A stretch of DNA of 63,278 bases. Origin: Gammaproteobacteria bacterium. GTDB taxonomy: Bacteria > Pseudomonadota > Gammaproteobacteria > Pseudomonadales > Azotimanducaceae. This document shows positions 36,145 to 44,663 of this stretch, in pieces; position 1 is the first letter of the stretch, and every line of letters starts with the position of its first letter. The position numbers and the translations under genes are program-made. The notes beneath the pieces were generated by a model that searched no databases, was not told the origin of the DNA, and saw only the letters and a list, made by a program, of their open reading frames with translations. The stretch spans positions 1-63,278 of the forward strand of contig VXLJ01000037.1 of NCBI GenBank assembly GCA_009841635.1, given 5' to 3'.

Positions 36145-37046
36145 TAGCGCGGAATCCGATCCGGTTGCGACGGTCCATTCACTTTGTGCCGGGACCAAAT
36201 GAAAAGATGCTTCGCAAATCACTCGAAAGCGCAGCAGATTCGATCGTTTTGGATTTGGAAGACGCCGTTGCACCACATGACAAAGCCGATGCCCGCAAAG
36301 TAATCGCGGCTTGGTTGCGAGAGGTAGATTTCGGTGCTAAAGAGGTCGTCGTCCGCCTCAATCCCCTCAATACGCCATGGGGATTGGCTGATCTCGAAAT
36401 GACGCTGGCAGCACCGCCGCATCTGTACATGATTCCTAAAGCCGAACGATTAAGCGAACTTCAAGTGCTTAACACTGAAATTAGCAAGCATGAAATGCGC
36501 GGTCAAGAACAACCTTTTTCTATTGGCTTGCTTCTCATTGGTTCCGAAACCGCTCTTGGCGTGGCGAATCTAAATCTTCTTGCTAATGAACCTCGGGTTG
36601 TGGCTCTAACCTGGGGTGCAGAGGATCTAGCAGCGGATTTAGGCGCGGAAGAAAACCGCACGGCAAATGGCAGGTATGTGAGCATGTTCGCAACCTGCAG
36701 AGATCGAACGGTTTTAGCGGCAAGCGTGGGTGGTGTGCAAGCCGTCGATACAGTGTATGTGGGTTTGAACGATGATGAAGGCTTGCGAGCTGATTGTGAA
36801 AGCGCGACGAACATTGGCTTTACGGGAAAATTGACCATTCATCCAAACCAAATTCCCATCGTTAACGAAGCGTTCACACCAAGTGAGGAGGCGGTTGCGC
36901 GCGCCAAACGATTGGTGGAAGCTTTTGCAACCGCGCGTAACGAAGGTCGCAATGCGTTCCGGTTTGAGGGACAGATGGTGGACGCGCCGCATTTGAGCCG
37001 TGCGCAAGAATTACTTAACCGTGTCGGAGAGCGTGTAACGCAATGA
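36141..37046 (+). CDS. CitE-like CoA-ester lyase (malyl/citramalyl-CoA lyase type)
   Basis: HpcH/HpaI aldolase superfamily, CitE branch, 301 aa. The N-terminal RRSIHFVPG strand, the metal-binding LDLEDAVAP (near 37-45), the arginine in VVVRLNP, and the WGAEDLAADLG motif match malyl-CoA and citramalyl-CoA lyases. The start GTG at 36141 overlaps the MaoC stop; an upstream TTG at 36102 would add 13 unrelated residues. It probably splits a 3-hydroxy-dicarboxyl-CoA into acetyl-CoA and an oxoacid. It overlaps the enoyl-CoA hydratase by ATGA. Confidence 0.88.
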   Translation: MIARNPIRLRRSIHFVPGPNEKMLRKSLESAADSIVLDLEDAVAPHDKADARKVIAAWLREVDFGAKEVVVRLNPLNTPWGLADLEMTLAAPPHLYMIPKAERLSELQVLNTEISKHEMRGQEQPFSIGLLLIGSETALGVANLNLLANEPRVVALTWGAEDLAADLGAEENRTANGRYVSMFATCRDRTVLAASVGGVQAVDTVYVGLNDDEGLRADCESATNIGFTGKLTIHPNQIPIVNEAFTPSEEAVARAKRLVEAFATARNEGRNAFRFEGQMVDAPHLSRAQELLNRVGERVTQ

Positions 37047-37843
37047 ACTTAAATCTCAACACAGATCGAATGCTCGCCCACATTGACGGGCCGGTAGGTT
37101 ACATGACATTCAACAATCCGCCGCGCCACAATGCGTTGTCGTTAGAGATGTGGGGTGGCATTGCCGACATTCTCGATCACTTCGAAGGAAATGACCAAGT
37201 TCGCGTAGTCGTCATGAGCGGTGCCGGCGGCAAGGCGTTCATATCTGGTGCGGACATCACCGAATTCAACAAGACACGCGACAATGCCGCGCAGGCTGAG
37301 ACTTACGGACAAGCTTCGGCACGTGGATCGCGCGCGCTCACCTCGTTAACTAAACCACTCATCGCAAAGGTCACCGGCTACTGTATCGGCGGTGGTCTCG
37401 CGACTGCGCTACAGGCCGACGTGCGTTTTGCAACACCGGACAGCACCTTTGGCATTCCAGCCGCGAAGTTGGGCCTGGGGTATGACTATGAGGGCCTGGC
37501 GAAACTCTCTCGAATTTGCGGTCCTGCGCGTGCACGGGATATTTTGTTTTCGGCACGATTCCTGACGGCCGCCGAAGCATTTGATGCAGGCATCGTGCAA
37601 TTTGTCGTAGAACGAGACGCGATCGATGCCGAGGTTGAAAGTTATTGCGACCGCATAAGCCACAATGCGCCGCTTACGATCAAGGCAGCTAAAGCAGCGG
37701 TCAATGCGTTCGAACGTGACGGTCAAGCTGAAGAAATTCAAGCCGTGCGTGAGATGGTGCGTGCGTGCTTCGATTCCGCGGATTACAAAGAAGGCCGCAC
37801 GGCATTTGCTGAAAAACGGCGCCCCAACTTTACCGGCTCGTAG
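37043..37843 (+). CDS. Enoyl-CoA hydratase/isomerase family protein
   Basis: Crotonase-fold enzyme, 266 aa. The CoA-binding AFISGADITEF (near 71-81) and the IGGGLATALQADVRFA oxyanion helix are intact. At the usual second catalytic glutamate region the sequence is KLGLGYDYEG, so whether it hydrates, isomerises or has another crotonase activity is uncertain. It overlaps CitE by ATGA and is followed 11 bp later by the CinA-like gene. Confidence 0.88.
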   Translation: MNLNLNTDRMLAHIDGPVGYMTFNNPPRHNALSLEMWGGIADILDHFEGNDQVRVVVMSGAGGKAFISGADITEFNKTRDNAAQAETYGQASARGSRALTSLTKPLIAKVTGYCIGGGLATALQADVRFATPDSTFGIPAAKLGLGYDYEGLAKLSRICGPARARDILFSARFLTAAEAFDAGIVQFVVERDAIDAEVESYCDRISHNAPLTIKAAKAAVNAFERDGQAEEIQAVREMVRACFDSADYKEGRTAFAEKRRPNFTGS

Positions 37844-37854
37844 TTGCAGCAATC

Positions 37855-38604
37855 ATGGCATCTCAAAACATTGTTTCGGCATGTGTGCTCATCATTGGCA
37901 ATGAAATTCTGTCAGGCCGAACTCAGGACTTAAATCTTCAGTACATCGCTCAAACACTCGGCGAGCAGGGTGTCTCTGTGCAAGAAGCACGAGTGATTCC
38001 AGATGTCGCTGAGGTGATCGTGGATGCAGTCAATTACGCTAGAAAGACGTATGACTATGTCCTTACGACCGGCGGCATAGGCCCGACCCACGATGACATC
38101 ACCGCGGAATGCATCGCTACAGCTTTTGGGGTTGAATTGGTCATGCATCCAGCAATAGAACAACGTATTCGTGGCCGAGAAGCGCCCGCAGACGTCATGG
38201 CCAGTCGCCTTCTTATGGCACGTGTGCCGGAAGGTGCTTCTTTGATTGACAACTTGACGGGAGGGCCGCAGGGCTTCACTATCGAGAACGTCTACGTCAT
38301 GGCTGGCATACCAGCGGTTTTACAAGCTATGCTGCCAACGATTAAATTTCAAGGCGGGGCTACGGTTAAATCTCGTTCGGTTCGTGCTCACATGGGTGAA
38401 AGCGAGATCGCAACGCAGCTGCGCGAGTTGCAGGATAAGTCACCAGGCGTCGATATCGGTAGTTACCCCTTTCATCGGGAGGGCATTTACGGCACTACCT
38501 TGGTCGTGCGCGGCACAGCTTTAGCTGAGGTTGAAGCAACAGTTGACGCAATTCGCAACATCATTCGTGCCCGTGGATCAGACCCAGTCGAAGTAGCCGA
38601 ATAA
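37855..38604 (+). CDS. CinA/MoaB-like molybdopterin-binding domain protein
   Basis: Competence/damage-inducible CinA N-terminal (MoCF) domain, 249 aa, without the C-terminal nicotinamide-nucleotide amidase domain. Family motifs are IIGNEILSGRTQDLN (near 13-27) and the phosphate-binding TTGGIGPTHDD (near 69-79). Such stand-alone proteins are common in proteobacteria. The function, whether in a nucleotide, FAD or pterin context, is not settled. It lies at the end of the acyl-CoA gene run. Confidence 0.87.
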   Translation: MASQNIVSACVLIIGNEILSGRTQDLNLQYIAQTLGEQGVSVQEARVIPDVAEVIVDAVNYARKTYDYVLTTGGIGPTHDDITAECIATAFGVELVMHPAIEQRIRGREAPADVMASRLLMARVPEGASLIDNLTGGPQGFTIENVYVMAGIPAVLQAMLPTIKFQGGATVKSRSVRAHMGESEIATQLRELQDKSPGVDIGSYPFHREGIYGTTLVVRGTALAEVEATVDAIRNIIRARGSDPVEVAE

Positions 38605-38647
38605 TCATGCTAGCCCTTATAGCATCTGAAATCTACTAGGAGAAAGT

Positions 38648-39364
38648 GTGCATTTCGAAGGTAAGAAAGCAATCGTGCTTGGTGGTACATCTGGCATTGG
38701 TCTCGCGACCACGCAGCAGCTCGACAAAGCTGGAGCTACGGTCGTGGCAGGCAGTCGTAGTTCGACGCATATCGAAACCGCCGCTGCAACGACTTCTGAG
38801 CGTGTCTCGTATCGAGAAATTGATGTGCTCGATCGAGATGGCTTGACAGCGCTTTTTGAAGAAGAGGCCCCGTACGACTTCTTAGTTAACTGCGCAACTG
38901 GTGGCGCTCGCGCATCGGGACCCTTTTTACAAATGGATTTAGATGGATTCCAAGGGTCATTCCGCAAACTATGGGGTTACACGAATTCCGTGCGTCTTGG
39001 CACGCAGTATCTGCCTGACGACGGTGCGATCGTGTTAGTAAGTGGTTTCCCGGCACGCAAATCGAATCCCGGTTCTTCGGCGATTTCGACGGTTGGCAAT
39101 GCCGTAGAAGGCTTTGTGAGGGCGATTGCGCCAGAAATAGCGCCTCGTCGGATCAATGTTGTATGTCCCGGGGTCATAGACACACCCATGTTTGCACAAA
39201 CGGGCGAAGTGCGAGAGCGAATGCTGGCTCAGTCCACTAGTCGAATGCTCATTCCTCGCGCGGGCACGGCAGACGAAGTCGCTTCTGCAATACTTTTTTG
39301 TCTCGAAAACGGGTACATGACAGGTGGCACGATCGACGTTGAAGGTGGCGCGCTATTACCCTAA
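38648..39364 (+). CDS. SDR-fold protein lacking the catalytic Tyr-Lys pair
   Basis: Short-chain dehydrogenase fold, 238 aa. The cofactor motif GGTSGIG (12-18), the NCA motif near 81 and a structural serine (Ser132) are in place. Where YxxxK is expected, residues 146 and 150 are Ile and Gly (AISTVGNAVEGF), so the usual catalytic pair is missing. The C-terminal GGTIDVEGG strand is normal. It may bind NAD(P) and act as a sensor or structural partner, or use different chemistry. The GTG start at 38648 has AGGAG upstream. Confidence 0.85.
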   Translation: MHFEGKKAIVLGGTSGIGLATTQQLDKAGATVVAGSRSSTHIETAAATTSERVSYREIDVLDRDGLTALFEEEAPYDFLVNCATGGARASGPFLQMDLDGFQGSFRKLWGYTNSVRLGTQYLPDDGAIVLVSGFPARKSNPGSSAISTVGNAVEGFVRAIAPEIAPRRINVVCPGVIDTPMFAQTGEVRERMLAQSTSRMLIPRAGTADEVASAILFCLENGYMTGGTIDVEGGALLP

Positions 39365-39393
39365 ATGCGTTCACGTGGAAGAATGGCCGGCAG

Positions 39394-39408
39394 CTGTTCA
39401 TATAACAG
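39394..39408. repeat. Short inverted repeat ahead of the BCCT gene
   Basis: Arms CTGTT (39394-39398) and AACAG (39404-39408) around CATAT, 46 bp before the transporter start. The size and position would suit a small dimeric repressor, and it overlaps a TATAAC that could serve as a -10 element. The arms are only 5 bp, so chance is a real alternative. Confidence 0.2.
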
Positions 39409-39454
39409 TGTGCGAAAATCCAAAAGATTGCGACCTAAGGTGAGGTAACCAAGC

Positions 39455-41044
39455 GTGGCAGAAATTGCGGAACCCACCCGTATTCGGCAAACAGGCATTA
39501 GTCCTTCCGGACCACCGGCTATCGACTGGACGCTGTTCACTATTGCAGTTGGCACCATTCTTGTCGCATGCATACCGATGCTTCTATATCGCGATGCGGC
39601 TATTCAAGTTACATCCGACTTATTTAGCTGGCTTACCAGCGAGCTAGGCCTGCTCTATCAATGGGCTGCGATCGGTTGCGTCGTGGTGCTCGCAGTCATC
39701 GCGTTCGGTAAATACGGCAAGCTCCGTCTAGGTGGTCAAGATACGCCACGCGAGTACTCGTTGTTGGCGTGGATGGGCATGTTGTTCTGTAGTGGCATAG
39801 GCGCTGGTTTGCTCTATTGGACGCCTATTGAATGGGCGTATTACTTGGCTACACCACCACTCGGGGCGGCCACTGACAGTCCGATGGCCGTTGAGTTAGC
39901 AGCAACCTATGGCATATTTCATTGGGGGTTTTCAGCCTGGGCGATTTATGCGTTGCCTGCGGTCGCGATAGCGGTTCCGTACTACCAGCGCAAAATCCCT
40001 TACTTGCGTTTGTCCACGGCGCTTTGCGGCATCGCTGGCGACGACATCGCGATTCGCCCTATGGGCCGTGTTGTGGATTTGTGCTTTATCGTCGCGATGG
40101 TTGCTGGCACCGGCACTTCACTCGGTCTTGCGACGCCGGCCATCGCAGCATGCATCGGTGCACTGTTCAACTTAGAACTGAGCATGGCATTGGATGCCGC
40201 AGTTGCCATGATCGCGATGTCCTTATTTGCGTTGAGCGTGTACCTTGGCTTGGATGCAGGAATCAAACGGTTAAGCATGATCAATTTAGCGATTGGCATG
40301 ATGTTTTTGCTTTTCATTCTTGCAGTCGGCCCTACCGTTTTCATTCTTGAGACCGGTAGCAATAGCATTGGTCTGCTCGTGCAAGATTTCATTCGCATGA
40401 ACACCTGGACGGACCCAGCAGCCAACGCTGGATTTGTTGAAGATTGGACGATCTTCTACTGGGCTTGGTGGTTGGCGTACGCGCCGTTCATGGGCATATT
40501 CGTATCGCGCATTTCGCGAGGCCGAACGTTGCGCGAAGTCATATTCGGCATGCTCGGTTTAGGCACTGCTGGTTGTGCGGTGTTCTTCATCATCATCGGC
40601 AACACGGCGATGTGGTTCGATCTCAATGACGTGGTCGCCCTGAAAGACATGATCGTAGGTGGCGATGGCGCTAATGCGATTGCAACATTCGTCGGCACGC
40701 TGTCGTATCACCCGATTCCAATGATCATGTATTTAGTGCTTGCTTTCATTTTTACCGCGACAACATACGACTCCGCGAGCTATGTGATTGCTGGCATGGC
40801 GACTCAACGATTAAGAGCGGGAGAGCACCCCGTTAGATGGCATCGCGTCTTTTGGGCGTTCATGCTGATCGTGCTCCCGATTACGCTAATGTATATGGAC
40901 GATTTGACAGCTGTGAAGAACGCGTCGATCATCGCGTCACTGCCATTGTTGGTGATTTTCGTACTGATCACGATCGCTTTATTCAAAGAACTCAAGGAAG
41001 ATGAGGCGAAGCGTGTGGGCGTTGCAAGTCCTGCGCGAGTGTAA
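39455..41044 (+). CDS. BCCT family betaine/carnitine/choline transporter
   Basis: Twelve-helix secondary transporter of quaternary ammonium compounds in the inner membrane, 529 aa. Family hallmarks are the glycine-rich CSGIGAGLLYW in TM3 and the aromatic substrate-box region FYWAWWLAYAPFMGIF in TM8. The C-terminal tail is short, unlike the long osmosensing tails of BetP, so it is more likely a nutrient or constitutive importer. The GTG start at 39455 has GAGG nine bases upstream. The dioxygenase gene starts 34 bp after it, which hints at transport and oxidation of the same methylamine compound. Confidence 0.92.
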   Translation: MAEIAEPTRIRQTGISPSGPPAIDWTLFTIAVGTILVACIPMLLYRDAAIQVTSDLFSWLTSELGLLYQWAAIGCVVVLAVIAFGKYGKLRLGGQDTPREYSLLAWMGMLFCSGIGAGLLYWTPIEWAYYLATPPLGAATDSPMAVELAATYGIFHWGFSAWAIYALPAVAIAVPYYQRKIPYLRLSTALCGIAGDDIAIRPMGRVVDLCFIVAMVAGTGTSLGLATPAIAACIGALFNLELSMALDAAVAMIAMSLFALSVYLGLDAGIKRLSMINLAIGMMFLLFILAVGPTVFILETGSNSIGLLVQDFIRMNTWTDPAANAGFVEDWTIFYWAWWLAYAPFMGIFVSRISRGRTLREVIFGMLGLGTAGCAVFFIIIGNTAMWFDLNDVVALKDMIVGGDGANAIATFVGTLSYHPIPMIMYLVLAFIFTATTYDSASYVIAGMATQRLRAGEHPVRWHRVFWAFMLIVLPITLMYMDDLTAVKNASIIASLPLLVIFVLITIALFKELKEDEAKRVGVASPARV

Positions 41045-41078
41045 ACTATTTCGGTTGCGTCAACTAGCGGTAAGCACG

Positions 41079-41939
41079 GTGCAAAAACTAACAGCTGAAC
41101 AACGCGAACAGTGGGAAAACGAAGGTTATCTCATCATTCGCGGTGCACTCGCTGCCGATGAAGTCGAGTTCTTTAGTGAAGAACTTGATCGAATCAGAAA
41201 GGTGCCTGGGTACGAGCCGATTCGTGGGGAAAACATGCCGATCGGCCACTATGGCTGGCTACCGCATGCTTCTAGTCTAGCCGACGATGATTTCATGGAC
41301 CGGCGTGATTTGTTGCCGTACGGCAAACATTTCGTGGAGCTCATTGACCGGCCCAACATATTCGATCTCGTGGTCGACATCATGGGACCATACATATCGC
41401 TGAGCATGTCGCAAGCGATCGTCCGCGCTGCGTCGGACAAATTTCCGGGTTACACGCACACAGATGGCGGTGAAGCGCTCCGGCGTATCAGAGTCTCTGA
41501 CAACTGCCCACCGCTGGCCATGAAAGCTCTTTATTTTCTAACCGATACACCTGACCGGGAGATGGGTAATCTGACGATTTTCCCTGGTAGCCATAAGCGG
41601 CAAATCCCATATAGCGCAGAAGCGCCGGTGAATCCGTACTCAGACGGTTCGATGCAGATCATTGCGGAAGCAGGCGACTGCGTGCTATTTCCGCATGCCA
41701 TGTGGCATGGCCCGTGTCGCAATACATCGCCGCAAGCGCGCAAGACATTGCTGTACAACTATTGCCAGTTGTTCATGCGTCAGTATGACTTTCAAGTGAC
41801 ATCGAACATCGCTGAGTGGTGCACGCCTCGCCAACGCCGTTTGCTTGGTGACTTAGGTTATGACTTCAGGCCAGGCTCTTACTTTTACGTACCGGTCGAC
41901 CAAGAAGCAGTCGTGTTAGAACAGGAAGCAGCGAACTAA
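41079..41939 (+). CDS. Phytanoyl-CoA dioxygenase (PhyH) family enzyme
   Basis: Fe(II)/2-oxoglutarate-dependent oxygenase, 286 aa. The iron-binding HxD is HTD in GYTHTDGG (His127, Asp129), the distal histidine lies in AMWHGP (near 209), and the 2-oxoglutarate-binding arginine follows in QARKTLL (near 222). The GTG at 41079 was chosen because it gives a normal N-terminus right after the BCCT gene; an earlier start would lie inside that gene. The substrate may be a compound imported by the BCCT transporter (inference). The 3' end overlaps the GGT gene by 4 bp. Confidence 0.88.
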   Translation: MQKLTAEQREQWENEGYLIIRGALAADEVEFFSEELDRIRKVPGYEPIRGENMPIGHYGWLPHASSLADDDFMDRRDLLPYGKHFVELIDRPNIFDLVVDIMGPYISLSMSQAIVRAASDKFPGYTHTDGGEALRRIRVSDNCPPLAMKALYFLTDTPDREMGNLTIFPGSHKRQIPYSAEAPVNPYSDGSMQIIAEAGDCVLFPHAMWHGPCRNTSPQARKTLLYNYCQLFMRQYDFQVTSNIAEWCTPRQRRLLGDLGYDFRPGSYFYVPVDQEAVVLEQEAAN

Positions 41940-43519
41940 CGGGAAGCAGCCATTGCGGCGGCATGTGGTGAAGGTACGTAGCACCCGCCCTCAAATTGCC
42001 CGTCAGGTAGTGCCGCGACGATTTGCGGCACGGCAAACTGATTGCCACCTAAACCATTGGGGCGAATTTTGAGTGTATCGTATTTGGCACCTAAAGCGTC
42101 AAGCACATCGCTATCGAAATGAGCCATCGCCCATACATTGTCGTTACCTGAAACATCAACTCGTGCTTGATGTACTGCATCGTCCACGGACATGCCAAAA
42201 TCCAACACGAACGATGTGAGCTGAAGCACCGACGGAAATATCTTGCGGCCGCCGCACGCGCCGAGGGCGAATCTAGTGCCATCGTCGCGAAAAATGACCG
42301 TCGGACACATATTGCACAGCGGATGGCGGCCACCAACAAGTGAATTTGGTCGGTCCGGCATAGGATCGAACCACATCATGCCGTTATTCATGGTAAGACC
42401 AGTTTGCGGCAGCACCACATGCGAACCGAACGGCGACATAACGGTTTGAGTAAGTGCTACGAGATTGCCGAAGCGGTCCGCAACGGAAAGGTGAGACGTA
42501 TGCGAATCCGCGCCTTGTCCTTTGCCTTCACCAAGGTGCTCAAGGCGATACTCGTAAGTTTCTCGTAGCGCTTCTACGTAGGCAATGGCATCTTGAGGGT
42601 TCGGCTTAGCGTTTGAAAACGAGTGCCGATACAAGATATGCAGTGCTTGTTGCATGCTTGGTCCGGCCGTCATATTGCCTGGCGTTTGGACCATTGCCCC
42701 GCGGTATTGACTGCTGATCGGTTGCCGAATGAATGGCTCGTATTCATGCAGGTCTTTCAAACTGATTTTGCTGCCAAACTCATTCAAATCAGCGACGATG
42801 CGGTGTGCCAACGAGCCGGTGTAATACGCTTCCGCACCCTCGTGTTGCAGGGTGCGATAGGTCTCAGCGAGCTGTTTAAGAGGTAGGTGGCCTACAAATC
42901 CTTCCCCCGCACCAAGAGGAGGATAACCATCAGGCAGATAAACCGCTCGCGAACTTTTAAAGCGAGCGAGGCTCCGCGCGAAGTAAGTGATGTGCTGTGT
43001 AGCGAACCAGTCGATCGGTAATCCTTCTTCTGCAAGTTGGCAAGCCGGCTCAATGGAACTTTCCCAAGACTTTGTGCCGAATGTCTCAAGTGCCAATGCG
43101 GCTCCGCGGATATAGCCTGGTACGGCGATGGATAAAGGACCACTTACGTTCACGTGATCCTTCACGGCCGGCCAGTTGAACGATCCTGCACCAGTACGAC
43201 CTTGGTCGGGGTCTAGGGGATAGTCATCGCGCGAGGCTTCAAACGGCGCGCGCATCCCGAACTCCACTACGTTGGTTTGCTGGTTATCTGCTTTGTGTAT
43301 GACCATGTAGCCGCCACCGCCGATGCCACTAGACCAAGGTTCAACGACGCCGATTGCGAGGCCAGCTGCCACGGCGGCATCGACAGCGTTACCGCCATCG
43401 CGCAGTACGTTTGCGCCTACTTCAGAAGCAAGATAGTGTTGGGTTGAAATCATGCCGTCGCGTCCAACGATTGCTGGCTTGCGAATGGTCCAGTGTTCTT
43501 GAGCTAGTTTTTGGGGCAT
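41936..43519 (-). CDS. Gamma-glutamyltransferase family protein (Ntn hydrolase)
   Basis: Gamma-glutamyltranspeptidase fold, 527 aa. It should self-cleave before Thr341 (in HTSHLSVAD), creating a large N-terminal and small C-terminal subunit. The glycine-rich IGGGGYM near 66-72 and the GACGGRKI region match the family. There is no signal peptide, unlike E. coli Ggt, which suggests a cytoplasmic enzyme, perhaps acting on gamma-glutamyl intermediates or cephalosporin-like amides. It converges on the dioxygenase gene; the shared CTAA contains both stops. Confidence 0.9.
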   Translation of the reverse strand: MPQKLAQEHWTIRKPAIVGRDGMISTQHYLASEVGANVLRDGGNAVDAAVAAGLAIGVVEPWSSGIGGGGYMVIHKADNQQTNVVEFGMRAPFEASRDDYPLDPDQGRTGAGSFNWPAVKDHVNVSGPLSIAVPGYIRGAALALETFGTKSWESSIEPACQLAEEGLPIDWFATQHITYFARSLARFKSSRAVYLPDGYPPLGAGEGFVGHLPLKQLAETYRTLQHEGAEAYYTGSLAHRIVADLNEFGSKISLKDLHEYEPFIRQPISSQYRGAMVQTPGNMTAGPSMQQALHILYRHSFSNAKPNPQDAIAYVEALRETYEYRLEHLGEGKGQGADSHTSHLSVADRFGNLVALTQTVMSPFGSHVVLPQTGLTMNNGMMWFDPMPDRPNSLVGGRHPLCNMCPTVIFRDDGTRFALGACGGRKIFPSVLQLTSFVLDFGMSVDDAVHQARVDVSGNDNVWAMAHFDSDVLDALGAKYDTLKIRPNGLGGNQFAVPQIVAALPDGQFEGGCYVPSPHAAAMAASR

Positions 43520-44090
43520 ATCCGGATCAGTTTCAAAAATGGTTGCTTGTAAGTCGTTTGGACGGGATTACGCACTAAATCGAGAGCTCGCTTGTGGCTA
43601 CTGCTCAGCACTTACAGCACTGTAGTACATAAAAACGCAGAAAATTTCGAGCACAAGTATTTCGCATTCAGCGCCTCAACGGTTTAGACTGTCTAACTCA
43701 TTTAAAAGATTAGCACGATGAGCGATTCATGATGACTCGCCTTGCCAGTTTCTTAGCTCACTCTACCACAAGACTTTTCAATTTTTGCTTCTGCTCGTGG
43801 CTGTCAAGCGGTCGTTGCTTGCTAGCTTGGGTAACCCGTTAAAGACCAATATCCTGCCAAGCAGATCGGCATCGGGCCATTTCAGTGGCAAGTGAGATCA
43901 CGGAAAAGTATGGATTGTGTTACACCTTTCGCCACAGTGACTGAAACCGGTTTGCAGTTAGAAGCAATAGAAGGATGGTTAGGTACATTACGCCGATCGC
44001 ACTTGTTCCAAGTAGGCTTTGCTTACCTATTTTGGTCTCGGCCAATATTCTGGTCGTGTTTTTGATACGCCTTCTGATTGAGCGTCCAAC
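43520..44090. other. Gene-poor region with a 13-bp palindrome
   Basis: 571 bp between the divergent GGT and TPR-like genes, with no supportable gene of usual size and no tRNA. It contains the 43684-43696 palindrome and, close to the TPR gene, a 43-codon frame (43975-44106) with one hydrophobic stretch, too weak to call as a gene. Confidence 0.5.
43684..43696. promoter_or_regulatory. Candidate operator palindrome TTAGACTGTCTAA
   Basis: A perfect 13-bp inverted repeat (six-base arms and a central T), 165 bp upstream of the GGT start and about 395 bp upstream of the TPR-like gene. Its form suits a TetR-, MarR- or GntR-like dimer. No regulator gene adjoins it, so the assignment is by shape only. 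Confidence 0.35.
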
Positions 44091-44663
44091 GTGTCACGCG
44101 CGATAGAGTTAGCAAATCAAGCTTGGCGAGTTCGAGCAAGCGCCATAGGGCGGAAATTAACGCAGAGCGAAGAGCACAAGTCTGCTCGCCAAGTGCTGAC
44201 TTTGCTAGAGCAAGCGGCACAGACTGGTGAAGACGATTCAGATCACTACGGACGTGCTTACGCGCTAAGCAAACTTGCGCAGATTCGCGGTTATATAGAG
44301 GGCAACGCTATCGCGATTGAGTTACTAAAAGAGGCGATAGACTGTGCAAAAAAGGCATCTAGCGCGTTGCTTGAAGGCGAAGCTCTGCGGCGTTGGGCGG
44401 ATTACCTGCGTCACGACGGTAAACTCAGTGAGGCAGAGCCTCTATATTGGGAAGCCCTACATTGCCTTCAGGCCGATGAGGCCACAACCGCGCTATCAAT
44501 TGGTAACGCATACCGTCCTATTGCGATACTGTATGAAGAACTCGGGGATAAAACAAAAGCAACGACCTACTGGCGTCAATCTCGAACCTATTACCAGAAA
44601 GCAGACATTCAAGCAGGCATCGACGAATGTGATGCCCACTTAAAGAAATTACAGGCGAGCTAG
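44091..44663 (+). CDS. TPR-like helical protein, function unknown
   Basis: 190 aa, all-helical, with tetratricopeptide-like spacing: alternating Ala, Leu, Tyr and Gly residues in segments such as GRAYALSKLAQIRGYI, GEALRRWADYL and SIGNAYRPIAILYEELGD. Probably a protein-interaction scaffold. No signal peptide. The start is GTG at 44091; an in-frame stop at 44079-44081 excludes a longer form. It could be the remaining part of a larger multi-TPR protein. It converges on the serine hydrolase gene through CTAG. Confidence 0.65.
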   Translation: MSRAIELANQAWRVRASAIGRKLTQSEEHKSARQVLTLLEQAAQTGEDDSDHYGRAYALSKLAQIRGYIEGNAIAIELLKEAIDCAKKASSALLEGEALRRWADYLRHDGKLSEAEPLYWEALHCLQADEATTALSIGNAYRPIAILYEELGDKTKATTYWRQSRTYYQKADIQAGIDECDAHLKKLQAS

